Below are positions 40,678 to 49,827 of a stretch of DNA of 64,000 nucleotides, one piece after another. Below the pieces are notes generated by a model, which did not search any database, was not told the DNA's origin, and saw nothing but the letters and a program-made list of their open reading frames with translations. The translations under genes were made by a program, and so were the position numbers. Every line of letters begins with the position of its first letter. The stretch's first letter is position 1. Where the stretch lies: positions 1 to 64,000 of the forward strand of contig DCCG01000029.1 in assembly GCA_002314145.1 (NCBI GenBank), in the 5' to 3' direction. This DNA is from Thalassolituus sp. UBA1087 (GTDB lineage: Bacteria > Pseudomonadota > Gammaproteobacteria > Pseudomonadales > Oceanobacteraceae).

Positions 40678-41883
40678 CTGCGTCTGTTGCCATCACTGTT
40701 ACTGACCGCACTGGCGCTGCTGCTCAGTGCCTGTGCTTCGCCGCCGGATTCAGCTGCCTTCAGGCCATCGGCTGACACTCTGCCACGCTATGATCAGGGC
40801 AGTTTTGCGGAATATGAACGGACAACCCGGCAATGGATTAAACAGCACCGCGTTTTTCTCAGCAGCCTCAGCAGCGATCAACAACGAGAAACGGATCTGA
40901 ATTCGCCGTTCGAAATACAACCGCAGAAAGCCACTGAACAGCGCCGCGCGATTCTGCTGGTACACGGCTTAGGTGACAGCCCGGGGTATATGCGGGATGT
41001 CGGCAATGCGCTGGCGGCAGACGGCTGGCTGGTGCGCAGTGTATTACTGCCGGGTCACGGCAGCCGGCCGGCAGACACTCTGCTGGCGGAATACCAGGAC
41101 TGGACCGGTGTGGTCGCCCATCATGCGGAGTTACTGGCCGCTCAGGTGGACGAACTCTGGCTGGGCGGTTTTTCCACTGGCGGTAATCTCGTCACCCGTT
41201 ACGCCATTAACCATCACAATGTGGCCGGACTTATGTTGTTCTCCCCCGGTTTTTATCCCAACAGCCAATCGCTGCTGGCACTCAGCCCGGTTGCTTCCCA
41301 TCTCTGGGACTGGGTTGATGTGGACCCGGAAGACAATGTCCTGCGTTATGAATCTCTGACCACCAATGCCTCAGCCCTGTATTACCACTCAGTGAAAGAT
41401 GTGCAGGCACTGCTGGAGGAAAAAGGCTTTGATCGCCCGGCACTGATTACCATCAGCGAAGACGACAGCGTGTTGCAGCCGCACAGAACATTGCAGGCGT
41501 TCAACACAGCCTTTACCCACCCGGCCTCGCGCCTGATCTGGTACGGTGGTGACGACATAGGCGCGCGCAACGACCCCCGGGTGTCACAATTTGACAGCCA
41601 CCTGCCACAACAGCGCATCAGTAATTTTTCCCATCTGAGCGTGATGTTCTCGCCGTCTAATCCTTACACCGGGGCTGACGGCAGTTACATCCTGCTGAAT
41701 AACGGCCAGCCGGAAGACATGCCGGTGCCCGGGCAGCGCAGTGAATTCTGGTTTTCCGCCTGGGGGTATCAGGAAGAAGGCAAATACCATGCGCGGCTGA
41801 CCTGGAACCCCTACTTTACCGAGATGCTTGCCTTGATGCGTCAGGTCACGGCCACCCCGGCGTCGGCGCTGTCCATGCAATAA
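40669..41883 (+). CDS. Alpha/beta-hydrolase lipoprotein
   Basis: The 404-aa hydrolase is predicted to be lipid-anchored. Start TTG 40669 gives a clean lipoprotein signal (MNNLRLLPSLLLTALALLLS, then Cys in LLSACAS). The catalytic nucleophile is in GFSTGG, the oxyanion-loop motif is ILLVHGLGDSPGYM, the acid is probably in ISEDDSVLQP, and the His is in NFSHLSVMFSP. In the undisturbed chromosome its start would overlap the yicC stop, making a yicC-hydrolase operon; the island now separates them by ~36 kb and attR forms its leader. The substrate (lipid or ester) is unknown. Confidence 0.8.
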   Translation: MNNLRLLPSLLLTALALLLSACASPPDSAAFRPSADTLPRYDQGSFAEYERTTRQWIKQHRVFLSSLSSDQQRETDLNSPFEIQPQKATEQRRAILLVHGLGDSPGYMRDVGNALAADGWLVRSVLLPGHGSRPADTLLAEYQDWTGVVAHHAELLAAQVDELWLGGFSTGGNLVTRYAINHHNVAGLMLFSPGFYPNSQSLLALSPVASHLWDWVDVDPEDNVLRYESLTTNASALYYHSVKDVQALLEEKGFDRPALITISEDDSVLQPHRTLQAFNTAFTHPASRLIWYGGDDIGARNDPRVSQFDSHLPQQRISNFSHLSVMFSPSNPYTGADGSYILLNNGQPEDMPVPGQRSEFWFSAWGYQEEGKYHARLTWNPYFTEMLALMRQVTATPASALSMQ

Positions 41884-41989
41884 AAGCACGGCGCCGGCCA
41901 GGCAAACGCAGAATTCAGGGAAGCCGAACGCAGGCGGATAGCTTATAATGGGGCGTTATCCAATCACGGCTAACAGCGGAATGCGCTCC

Positions 41990-42625
41990 ATGACTGATAA
42001 CACCTCCATGATCGGCACCCTTTTTATTTTTTCAGCCCCTTCCGGCGCCGGTAAAACCAGTCTGGTAAAAGGCCTGCTGGACAGCACCGGCTATATCGGT
42101 GTCTCGGTTTCCCACACCACCCGCGCCCCGCGTCCGGGCGAAACCGATGGCAAAGATTACCACTTTGTACCGGTGGAAGAATTTCAGCAGATGGTCAACC
42201 GCGGCGCCTTCCTGGAGCATGCGCAGGTGTTCGATAATTTCTACGGCACATCGCAGGAGTGGGTGGAATCCGAGCTCGCCGCCGGGCGCGATGTGATTCT
42301 GGAAATTGACTGGCAGGGCGCTGAACAGGTGCGCCGCCTGATGCCGGATACCATCAGCGTCTTTATTGCGCCGCCTTCCATCAGCGCGCTGCGCGAACGC
42401 CTGCAGAAGCGCGGTCAGGACGATGAGCAGACCATTGAACGCCGCATGCGCGATGCGCGCAAAGAAATGAGTCACTACGGTGAGTACGATTACCTCATCA
42501 TCAACGATAATTTCAACAACACGGTGGAAGAACTGCGCGCCATTGTGATTGCCCGCCGCCACCGTCTGGCAGCACAGCAACTGCGTCATCAGGATGTGCT
42601 CAGCAACCTGCTGAGCGACGGCTGA
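41990..42625 (+). CDS. gmk: Guanylate kinase
   Basis: Gmk phosphorylates GMP to GDP with ATP. The P-loop is FSAPSGAGKTSLVKGLL, the GMP-binding motif is SHTTRAPRPGETDGKDYHF, and DVILEIDWQGAEQV and RMRDARKEMSHYGEYDYLI are conserved. With ATG 41990 it is 211 aa, close to the E. coli length (207). Upstream ATGs at 41948 and 41981 and a downstream one at 42008 are also in frame. It is followed by a hairpin and then rpoZ-spoT, the usual order. Confidence 0.95.
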   Translation: MTDNTSMIGTLFIFSAPSGAGKTSLVKGLLDSTGYIGVSVSHTTRAPRPGETDGKDYHFVPVEEFQQMVNRGAFLEHAQVFDNFYGTSQEWVESELAAGRDVILEIDWQGAEQVRRLMPDTISVFIAPPSISALRERLQKRGQDDEQTIERRMRDARKEMSHYGEYDYLIINDNFNNTVEELRAIVIARRHRLAAQQLRHQDVLSNLLSDG

Positions 42626-42651
42626 ACCGCTGCTTACCGGCGGCAACAGAG

Positions 42652-42680
42652 GGTGTCGCGCTGCGACACCACACAGAGGC
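42652..42680 (+). terminator. Probable terminator after gmk
   Basis: GGTGTCGC (42652-42659) pairs with GCGACACC (42663-42670) around a 3-nt loop. A run of eight T follows 12 nt later, farther than ideal, so termination may be partial. Confidence 0.5.
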
Positions 42681-42735
42681 TGTTTTTTTTACCCACAGTT
42701 AGGCTAAAATGGTTGATCCTTAACCGTTTAATGCA

Positions 42736-42754
42736 CTGTTAACCCGGTTAACAG
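42736..42754. promoter_or_regulatory. Inverted repeat upstream of rpoZ
   Basis: CTGTTAACC-C-GGTTAACAG is a perfect 9-bp dyad around one base, 40 bp before rpoZ. It may be a regulator site or affect the rpoZ-spoT leader. No regulator is assigned. Confidence 0.35.
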
Positions 42755-42794
42755 TCGTCATTCACGTACAGCAGACAGTACCACAGGAAATTTC

Positions 42795-43034
42795 ATGGCA
42801 CGCGTAACCGTAGAAGATTGCTTAACCAACGTTGATAACCGCTTTGAGCTGGTCATGCTGGCCACCAAACGTGCCCGTCAGATCGCGGTACAGGGTGCCG
42901 AGCCTCTGGTCGCCGAAGAAAACGATAAACCAACCGTTCTGGCCCTGCGCGAAATTGCAGACAGCCTGGTTACCCCTGCCACCATGGCGGCACAGGAAGC
43001 TGCAGCGGAGCAGGCCGAACAGCAGCAGTTTTAA
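42795..43034 (+). CDS. rpoZ: RNA polymerase omega subunit
   Basis: This 79-aa protein is the small RNA polymerase assembly subunit, and in proteobacteria part of a ppGpp binding site. MARVTVEDCLTNVDNRFELV and ATKRARQIA are the canonical N-terminal motifs, followed by KPTVLALREIADSLV. The C-terminal tail is Ala/Gln/Glu-rich. It is co-oriented with spoT (24-bp gap), functionally linking ppGpp synthesis with its target. Confidence 0.97.
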   Translation: MARVTVEDCLTNVDNRFELVMLATKRARQIAVQGAEPLVAEENDKPTVLALREIADSLVTPATMAAQEAAAEQAEQQQF

Positions 43035-43058
43035 TCACTGCTGCGGGATAGATATTAA

Positions 43059-45191
43059 GTGCCCACAGTAGATGCCTTATCGGAGCGGCTTTCCCATTAT
43101 CTGAACGCCAGTCAGATTCAGCAGGTCTGCCGCGCCTATTTCTACGCCGAACAGGCCCACGAAGGTCAGCGCCGCCGCAGCGGTGAGCCTTACATTATCC
43201 ACCCGTTAGCCGTGGCCGATATTCTCGCCGACATGCACCTCGACCATCAGAGTCTGATGGCCGCCATGCTGCATGACGTGATTGAAGATACCGGTGTGCC
43301 CAAGTCGGCTCTGGCAGTGCAGTTTGGTGATGTGGTCACCGAACTGGTGGATGGCGTTTCCAAACTGACCCACATCCACTTCGAAAGCAAAGAAGAGCAG
43401 CAGGCAGAAAACTTCCAGAAAATGGCCATGGCCATGGCCCGCGACATCCGCGTTATTCTGGTTAAGCTGGCTGACCGTCTGCACAACCTGCGTACCCTGG
43501 GCTCCCTGCGCCCGGAAAAACGCCGCCGCATTGCCAAAGAAACCCTGGATATTTACGCCCCCATTGCCAACCGTCTGGGTCTCAACAGTATCCGGGTGGA
43601 AATGGAAGATCTGTGTTTCGAAGCCATGTATCCCATGCGCTCAGAAATGATCCGCAAAGCTGTGGCGGCGGCCCGCGGCCACCGTTCCGAAGTGGTTAAT
43701 AATATTGCTACCGCGGTACGCGGACGGCTGGCCGAAACCGGCATTAACGGTGTCCGGGTGGTGGGGCGGGAAAAACACCTGTATAGCATCTACAGCAAAA
43801 TGCGCGATCAGCGTAAATCCCTGAGCGACATTATGGATGTTTACGGTTTCCGCATTATCTGCGATTCCGTTGATTCCTGTTACCGTATTCTTGGGGCACT
43901 GCACAGTCTCTATAAGCCGATTCCCGGGCGTTTCAAAGACTATATCGCCATTCCCAAAACCAATGGTTACCAGTCACTGCACACAACGCTGATCGGGATT
44001 GCCGGTCTGCCGATCGAAATGCAGATCCGCACGGAAGAAATGGAAGCCATGGCCAATCACGGGATTGCCGCCCACTGGCTGTACAAAGCCGAAGGTGATC
44101 ATACCAGTGGTACCCAGCGTGCCCGTCAATGGGTGCAGAATCTGCTCGAGCTGCAGAAAAATGCCGGCAGTCCGATCGAATTCGTTGAACACGTCAAAGT
44201 CGATCTCTTCCCCGACGAGATTTACGTGTTCACCCCCAAAGGCAAAATTATGGAACTGCCCAACGGGGCAACGGCCATCGACTTTGCCTATGCCGTCCAT
44301 ACCGATGTCGGCAATCATTGCATAGCCTGCCGCATCAACCGCCAGCTGGCGCCGCTGAGCGCCAAGCTGCAGAATGGCCAGACGGTGCAGATTGTGACGG
44401 CACCCAGCGCCCAGCCCAATCCGGCCTGGCTCAATTTCGTCGTCACCGGCAAGGCGCGCTCCAACATCCGTAATTATCTCAAGAGCCAGCGGCGCTCTGA
44501 ATCCGTGGCTCTGGGTGAACGTCTGCTGAACAAAGCACTGGACGGTCTGGGAAAAACCCTGAGCGATATCGATACCGATCATGTGGATCTGGTGCTGAAA
44601 GAAACCGGTATGGCCAGCCTCGACGATCTGCTTGAAGATATTGGCGCCGGTAACCGTATGGCACCTCTGCTGGCGCGGCGACTGCTGGTTGCCCACAAAG
44701 GCACCGAAGTGGATCTGGAAAATGTGCCGGAATCGCCGCTGGCCATTAAAGGCACCGAAGGCCTGGTGGTGAATTTCGCCAAGTGCTGCAGCCCGATACC
44801 CGGCGATCCCATTATCGGTTACGTCAGCTCCGGCCGCGGTCTGGTGATTCACACTGAGAACTGTAAAAACGTCGAAGACTTCCGCGATAATCCGGAAAAA
44901 TGCGTCATTCTCAGCTGGGATAAAGACATCGACAGCGAATTTACCGTGGACCTCAAAGTCTATCTGGAAAACCGCCGCGGTATTATCGCCGAGCTGGCCA
45001 GTGCGGTGACGCAGGCGGAAGCCAATATTGAAAAAATCAGCGTCGAAGAACGCGATGCCCGTCTGAGTGTTACCCACCTGTCACTGAGCATTCACGGACG
45101 CAAACACCTGGCGCGCACCATTCGCCGCTTGCGTACCATTCATGGTGTCACCAAAATTGTCCGTACCCGAAATCAGGCCGGCGGCAACTGA
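43059..45191 (+). CDS. spoT: Bifunctional (p)ppGpp synthetase/hydrolase
   Basis: This 710-aa RelA/SpoT homologue makes and degrades (p)ppGpp. The HD hydrolase domain is intact (YIIHPLAVADILADMHLDHQ, then AAMLHDVIEDTG). The synthetase domain follows (YSIYSKMRDQRKSL, DVYGFRIICDSVDSCYRILG, YIAIPKTNGYQSLHTTLIG). The TGS domain (DEIYVFTPKGKIMELPNGAT), the helical/zinc-finger region (FAKCCSPIPGDPIIGYVSSG) and a C-terminal ACT domain complete it. GTG 43059 is the start, placing the usual SpoT N-terminus. Confidence 0.96.
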   Translation: MPTVDALSERLSHYLNASQIQQVCRAYFYAEQAHEGQRRRSGEPYIIHPLAVADILADMHLDHQSLMAAMLHDVIEDTGVPKSALAVQFGDVVTELVDGVSKLTHIHFESKEEQQAENFQKMAMAMARDIRVILVKLADRLHNLRTLGSLRPEKRRRIAKETLDIYAPIANRLGLNSIRVEMEDLCFEAMYPMRSEMIRKAVAAARGHRSEVVNNIATAVRGRLAETGINGVRVVGREKHLYSIYSKMRDQRKSLSDIMDVYGFRIICDSVDSCYRILGALHSLYKPIPGRFKDYIAIPKTNGYQSLHTTLIGIAGLPIEMQIRTEEMEAMANHGIAAHWLYKAEGDHTSGTQRARQWVQNLLELQKNAGSPIEFVEHVKVDLFPDEIYVFTPKGKIMELPNGATAIDFAYAVHTDVGNHCIACRINRQLAPLSAKLQNGQTVQIVTAPSAQPNPAWLNFVVTGKARSNIRNYLKSQRRSESVALGERLLNKALDGLGKTLSDIDTDHVDLVLKETGMASLDDLLEDIGAGNRMAPLLARRLLVAHKGTEVDLENVPESPLAIKGTEGLVVNFAKCCSPIPGDPIIGYVSSGRGLVIHTENCKNVEDFRDNPEKCVILSWDKDIDSEFTVDLKVYLENRRGIIAELASAVTQAEANIEKISVEERDARLSVTHLSLSIHGRKHLARTIRRLRTIHGVTKIVRTRNQAGGN

Positions 45192-45250
45192 TGTTTCTGC
45201 CGGCGTTTATGAATGCCTGATCCACAGGCGCCCGCTAAAAGGAAATGACG

Positions 45251-45634
45251 ATGGCCCGCGAAATTATCCACACTGACAAAGCGCCCGCCGCTATTGGCCC
45301 TTACTCCCAGGCAGTCAAAACAGGCAATACCGTGTATCTGTCCGGTCAGATTCCGCTGGTTCCTGAAACCATGGAAATCATTGACGGCGATATCGAAGCA
45401 CGGACCCATCAGGTATTTAAAAACCTGACGGCCGTATGCGAAGCCGCCGGCGGTTCACTGCAGCAGATTGCCAAGCTGAATATTTATCTGACTGATCTGG
45501 GTAACTTCGCTGCCGTGAATGAAATCATGATGCAGTATTTTCAACAGCCTTACCCGGCGCGTGCAGCCGTCGGTGTTGCTCAGTTACCGAAAGATGCCGG
45601 TGTGGAAATGGAAGCCGTTCTGGTGCTGGATTAA
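45251..45634 (+). CDS. ridA: RidA family enamine/imine deaminase
   Basis: This 127-aa protein (YjgF/YER057c/UK114) hydrolyses reactive 2-aminoacrylate-type enamines. Motifs are APAAIGPYSQAVKTGNTVYL, YPARAAVGVAQLPKDAGVE (with the conserved Arg) and EMEAVLVLD. ATG 45251 is chosen because AAAAGGA lies 7 nt upstream; the ATG at 45245 is too close to it. It follows spoT, as in many gammaproteobacteria. Confidence 0.95.
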   Translation: MAREIIHTDKAPAAIGPYSQAVKTGNTVYLSGQIPLVPETMEIIDGDIEARTHQVFKNLTAVCEAAGGSLQQIAKLNIYLTDLGNFAAVNEIMMQYFQQPYPARAAVGVAQLPKDAGVEMEAVLVLD

Positions 45635-45661
45635 TCTGCTGCCCGCGTCCGGTAAATCAAT

Positions 45662-45689
45662 AAAAAAGTGCTCAACAGAGCACTTTTTT
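45662..45689. terminator. Bidirectional intrinsic terminator
   Basis: AAAAAAGTGCTC (45662-45673), loop AACA, GAGCACTTTTTT (45678-45689) form a perfect 12-bp stem between the convergent ridA and epimerase genes. It works in both orientations. Confidence 0.92.
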
Positions 45690-45723
45690 ATTGCCGGCTG
45701 ACACGCCGCAGCGGCGTGATCGG

Positions 45724-46575
45724 CTACACCAGCCCCATATCAATCAGCATGTCTTCATAGCCGTCCCGATAAGTCGGATAGATAAACTCATAGCCGAGAT
45801 CCCGCAGGCGTTTATTGGAGCAGCGGCGGTTAGCCCGCCGTGTGGCCTCCGGCACGTCATGATCCGGTTCCACATCCCCGATGCGGTCTTTCATCCATTC
45901 CAGTACGTCAAACAGGGTGGCCGGTTCGTCATCGGTGGCCAGATAGATATCGTCCAGTGCCTGACCACGGGTTGCACGGGTGACCAGCATGTCCAGTACG
46001 CCAACACAGTCGTCACGATGAATACGGTTGGTCCACACCGGCGGCTCGGGATCGCAGTGACCACCGCGTTGCGCCTGTTTGATCATGCGTGTGCGTCCGG
46101 GACCATAAATACCGGTAAAACGCACCACGGTACCCGGCACTTTGTAAGTCAGCAGGGCCTGCTCTGCGGCCAGCATTTCTTTGCCGGCAAAACTCACAGG
46201 CGTGGTGTCTGATGTCTCATCCACCCATTCGCCATCCATCTGATGGTAGACACTGGAGCTGGAGACAAAAAAGGTATGTTTCAGATCCTGGTCTTTCAGT
46301 GCCTTCAGCACATGTTTCAGGCCTTTGTAGTAATACTCGTGATAGCCCTCTTTAGAGAAGGCCGGTGACGCCACGCTGTAGACCAGAATATCCAGATCCG
46401 GCGGTAATGACTGCAGAGTCTCAGGATCGGCCACATCCGCCTGTATCAGGGTCACGCCGTCTGCCAGCGGTTTGTCCGAGCGCCGCAGCCCCCACACATC
46501 ATGTCCGGACGCGATCAGGCGTTCAGCCAGGTGGCCGCCAATATCCCCTGCGCCCACGATCAGAATACGAGCCAT
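45724..46575 (-). CDS. NAD(P)-dependent epimerase/dehydratase (SDR family)
   Basis: This 283-aa extended SDR of the YeeZ type has a Rossmann NAD(P) motif, MARILIVGAGDIGGHLAERL, at the N-terminus. VYSVASP and the catalytic region with FFVSSSSVYHQMDGEWVDE follow. The usual Tyr-x-x-x-Lys is not obvious, as in many YeeZ proteins. VRFTGIYGPGR is the substrate-loop motif. The substrate is unknown. It is a single gene convergent to ridA and divergent from oxyR. Confidence 0.85.
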   Translation of the reverse strand: MARILIVGAGDIGGHLAERLIASGHDVWGLRRSDKPLADGVTLIQADVADPETLQSLPPDLDILVYSVASPAFSKEGYHEYYYKGLKHVLKALKDQDLKHTFFVSSSSVYHQMDGEWVDETSDTTPVSFAGKEMLAAEQALLTYKVPGTVVRFTGIYGPGRTRMIKQAQRGGHCDPEPPVWTNRIHRDDCVGVLDMLVTRATRGQALDDIYLATDDEPATLFDVLEWMKDRIGDVEPDHDVPEATRRANRRCSNKRLRDLGYEFIYPTYRDGYEDMLIDMGLV

Positions 46576-46754
46576 AGTACTTCCTCCTGCGCTCTGAAGT
46601 TCGCCCCTTTTATTTTAATATCAGGGGCTTCGTCAATAACCGCATCTTACGTGCCTTTTGGGGTTTATCCAGCCCCTGTATGCGGGTAACATCAATAGGT
46701 ATGTTAAATCGTAGCACTTAAAATCATACAGGCTGGCAATAAGCAGGGGCGCTT

Positions 46755-47660
46755 ATGACTCTTACCGAACTGAAATACATAGTCACACTGGCACAGGAGC
46801 GTCACTTTGGCCGCGCGGCAGAGAAGTGCTTTGTCAGCCAGCCAACCCTGAGTGTGGCCATTAAAAAGCTGGAAAGCGAGCTGGATATTGCCATCTTCGA
46901 ACGCTCTAAAAGCTCGGTCTCCGTGACCCCGCTGGGCGAGCGCATTGTCGCCCAGGCACAGCGGGTTCTGGAAGAAGCCCGCACCATCAAAGAGCTCGCC
47001 AATTCCGGCAAAGATCAGCTCAGCTCACCGATGAAGCTGGGGGCTATCTTCACCATCGGGCCTTATCTGTTCCCTCATCTGGTGCCACAGATTCATCAGC
47101 AGGCACCCACCATGCCCCTGTATCTGGAAGAAAATTACACCGGCGTTCTGCGTCGTCAGCTCAGAGACGGTGAACTGGATGCCATTATTGTGGCCCTGCC
47201 ATTTACCGAACCAGACGTACTGACCCGGCCACTGTACGATGAAAACTTCGTTGTGGTTCTGCCGAAAAATCACCCCTGGACCAAACAGGAAACGATCGAA
47301 GCAGAACAGCTGGCCGATGAAGATCTGCTGATGCTGGGCGAAGGGCACTGTTTCCGCGATCAGGTATTTGAATATTGCCCGGCACTGACCCGTAAACACC
47401 ACACCCGTTTAGGCAGCGTGCTGGAAGGCAGCTCACTGGAAACCCTGAAACATATGGTCGCCACCGGACTGGGCATTACCGTACTGCCGGAATCGGCAGT
47501 CAGTAATCTGGATCAGACTCTGGTGACCACCAAACCTTTTAAACAGCCCGGTCCACACCGCACCGTCGCCCTGGCGTGGCGTGCCAGTTTCCCGCGCGGG
47601 CAGGCTATTGACCTGTTACTGGAAACCGCGGGCCGCTGCCGGCTCGACACACCACACTGA
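46755..47660 (+). CDS. oxyR: Hydrogen peroxide sensor OxyR
   Basis: This 301-aa LysR regulator has an N-terminal HTH (MTLTELKYIVTLAQERHFGR, then CFVSQPTLSVAIKKLE). The peroxide-sensing cysteines are present at the E. coli positions: Cys199 and Cys208 in GEGHCFRDQVFEYC. It should therefore activate peroxide-defence genes on disulfide formation. It lies 14 bp before recG in the same direction; an oxyR-recG pairing is common in proteobacteria. Confidence 0.95.
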   Translation: MTLTELKYIVTLAQERHFGRAAEKCFVSQPTLSVAIKKLESELDIAIFERSKSSVSVTPLGERIVAQAQRVLEEARTIKELANSGKDQLSSPMKLGAIFTIGPYLFPHLVPQIHQQAPTMPLYLEENYTGVLRRQLRDGELDAIIVALPFTEPDVLTRPLYDENFVVVLPKNHPWTKQETIEAEQLADEDLLMLGEGHCFRDQVFEYCPALTRKHHTRLGSVLEGSSLETLKHMVATGLGITVLPESAVSNLDQTLVTTKPFKQPGPHRTVALAWRASFPRGQAIDLLLETAGRCRLDTPH

Positions 47661-47674
47661 TCTGAGGCTTTAAC

Positions 47675-49771
47675 ATGGCTCAGCTGAGTCGGCTTACGGA
47701 CCTCAAAGGGGTCGGCCCGAAACTGGCCGGCCAACTGGAAAAACTGCAGATCCGCACCCTGGCGGATCTGTATTTTCACCTCCCCTTCCGCTATGAAGAT
47801 CGCTCGCGGGTCACACCTATCGGGGGTGTGCATCCGATGACCCCTGCCGTCATTCAGGGGGAAGTCAAAGGCTCCACCATTTTATTTGGCAAACGCCGCA
47901 GCCTGCTGGTGAAAGTGCAGGATCACACCGGCGTGGTAAGTCTGCGTTTTTACCATTTTAATGCCGCCCAGAAAAAACAGTTCAGCAATGGCACCACGGT
48001 ACGCTGTTATGGCGAACCAAGGCGCGGCGCCAGCGGGCTGGAATTTTATCATCCGGAATACCGCATTCTTGAAGAGGGTGTCGACCTGCCACTGGAACCC
48101 AGTTTGACGCCGGTCTACCCCGCCACGGACGGCATCAGTCAGCAGCGCCTGCGTTTATTGCACGAGCAGGCACTGGAACATCTGCAGAATGATGAAGTGG
48201 CGCTGACCGATATGTTGCCGGCCGAATGGCTGCAACAATGGCGTTTACCCACGTTAAAAGACGCTCTGTTATTTCTGCATAATCCGCCACGCGATACGCA
48301 TCTCGAATTACTGGAAAGCGGTCAGCATCCGGCGCAGCGGCGATTAATTCTGGAAGAATTACTCGCTCATCAATTATCGCTGTTTAAAATCCGCGCTCAG
48401 GTGCAGGCGGATAAAGCCCCGGCGATTCAACCGGCGAGCTCATTGCGGCAGCAATTGTTACAGCAGCTGCCCTTTTCACCCACCGCAGCGCAACAAAGGG
48501 TCACGGAAGAAATTGAACAGGATTTAAAGCAACCCTATCCCATGCTCAGATTAGTTCAGGGGGATGTGGGCTCGGGTAAAACTCTGGTCGCCGCCATGGC
48601 CGCCTGCGATGTGCTGGAAGCCGGTTATCAGGTGGCGCTGATGGCGCCGACTGAAATTCTCGCTGAGCAACATTTGCAGAATTTAGCCGCCTGGTTTGAG
48701 CCGATGGGCATTCAGATGGGATGGCTGGCCGGCAAAGTGAAAGGCAAAGCGCGGGAAAAATCATTAACCGATATTGCCGTCGGCGACGCACAACTGGTGG
48801 TCGGAACCCACGCGCTGTTTCAGGACGACGTACACTTCGCCCGCCTCGGATTAATTATAATCGATGAACAGCACAGGTTTGGTGTCCACCAGCGTTTATC
48901 ACTGCGTGAAAAAGGGGAACGACAGGGATTACAGCCGCACCAGTTAATTATGACCGCCACTCCGATTCCCCGCACGCTGGCGATGAGTGCCTATGCAGAT
49001 CTGGATACCTCGGTCATCGATGAACTCCCGCCCGGCCGCAGTCCGATTACCACGGTTGCTATCCCTGATCAGCGCCGGCCGGAAGTGATTGAACGCGTCA
49101 ACAGCGCCTGCGCCAGCAAAGACAGTGGTGGTGAAGGCGCTCAGGCTTACTGGGTCTGTACCTTGATTGAAGAAAGCGAAGCGCTGCAGTGTCAGGCCGC
49201 TGAAAACACCGCACAGGAGCTGGCTGAGGCACTACCCCACCTGCGTATTGGTCTGGTTCACGGACGCATGAAAGCCGCCGAAAAAGCCGCCGTGATGGCA
49301 CGCTTTAAGGCGCATGAACTGGATTTATTAGTCGCCACGACCGTCATTGAAGTCGGCGTCGATGTCCCCAATGCCAGTTTGATGATTATCGAAAATCCGG
49401 AGCGTCTTGGTCTGGCGCAACTGCATCAGCTGCGCGGCCGGGTTGGCCGGGGTGCAGCCAAAAGCCATTGCGTGTTGCTGTATAAAGCGCCGCTGTCCTT
49501 TATCAGCAAGCAACGCATTCAGGTGATGCGCGACAGTCAGGATGGTTTTTATATTGCTGAACAGGATCTGCAGATCCGCGGACCAGGCGAGCTGCTTGGC
49601 ACCCGCCAGACCGGACTGCAGATGCTGCGGGTGGCGGATTTACAGCGCGATGGGGATCTGTTGCCCCAGGTACGGGATATGGCGCAACAGATCTGGACCC
49701 GGCATCCGCGCGCCGTTGAACCTCTGATTCAGCGCTGGCTGGGGGACGCTGAGCGTTTTGCCTCGGTGTAA
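47675..49771 (+). CDS. recG: ATP-dependent DNA helicase RecG
   Basis: The 698-aa branch-migrating helicase remodels stalled forks and Holliday junctions. An N-terminal wedge/OB domain (LKGVGPKLAGQLEKLQIRTL, YHFNAAQKKQF) precedes the SF2 helicase: motif I RLVQGDVGSGKTLVAAMAA, DEAH-type box LIIIDEQHRFGV, TATPIPRTL, and motif VI QLRGRVGRGAAKSHC. Length is that of E. coli RecG (693 aa). Confidence 0.96.
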   Translation: MAQLSRLTDLKGVGPKLAGQLEKLQIRTLADLYFHLPFRYEDRSRVTPIGGVHPMTPAVIQGEVKGSTILFGKRRSLLVKVQDHTGVVSLRFYHFNAAQKKQFSNGTTVRCYGEPRRGASGLEFYHPEYRILEEGVDLPLEPSLTPVYPATDGISQQRLRLLHEQALEHLQNDEVALTDMLPAEWLQQWRLPTLKDALLFLHNPPRDTHLELLESGQHPAQRRLILEELLAHQLSLFKIRAQVQADKAPAIQPASSLRQQLLQQLPFSPTAAQQRVTEEIEQDLKQPYPMLRLVQGDVGSGKTLVAAMAACDVLEAGYQVALMAPTEILAEQHLQNLAAWFEPMGIQMGWLAGKVKGKAREKSLTDIAVGDAQLVVGTHALFQDDVHFARLGLIIIDEQHRFGVHQRLSLREKGERQGLQPHQLIMTATPIPRTLAMSAYADLDTSVIDELPPGRSPITTVAIPDQRRPEVIERVNSACASKDSGGEGAQAYWVCTLIEESEALQCQAAENTAQELAEALPHLRIGLVHGRMKAAEKAAVMARFKAHELDLLVATTVIEVGVDVPNASLMIIENPERLGLAQLHQLRGRVGRGAAKSHCVLLYKAPLSFISKQRIQVMRDSQDGFYIAEQDLQIRGPGELLGTRQTGLQMLRVADLQRDGDLLPQVRDMAQQIWTRHPRAVEPLIQRWLGDAERFASV

Positions 49772-49827
49772 TCCGGGTTGAACCAAATTCCCTTATTCCC
49801 CCGCACCAAACAATTCCCCGGAAAACA

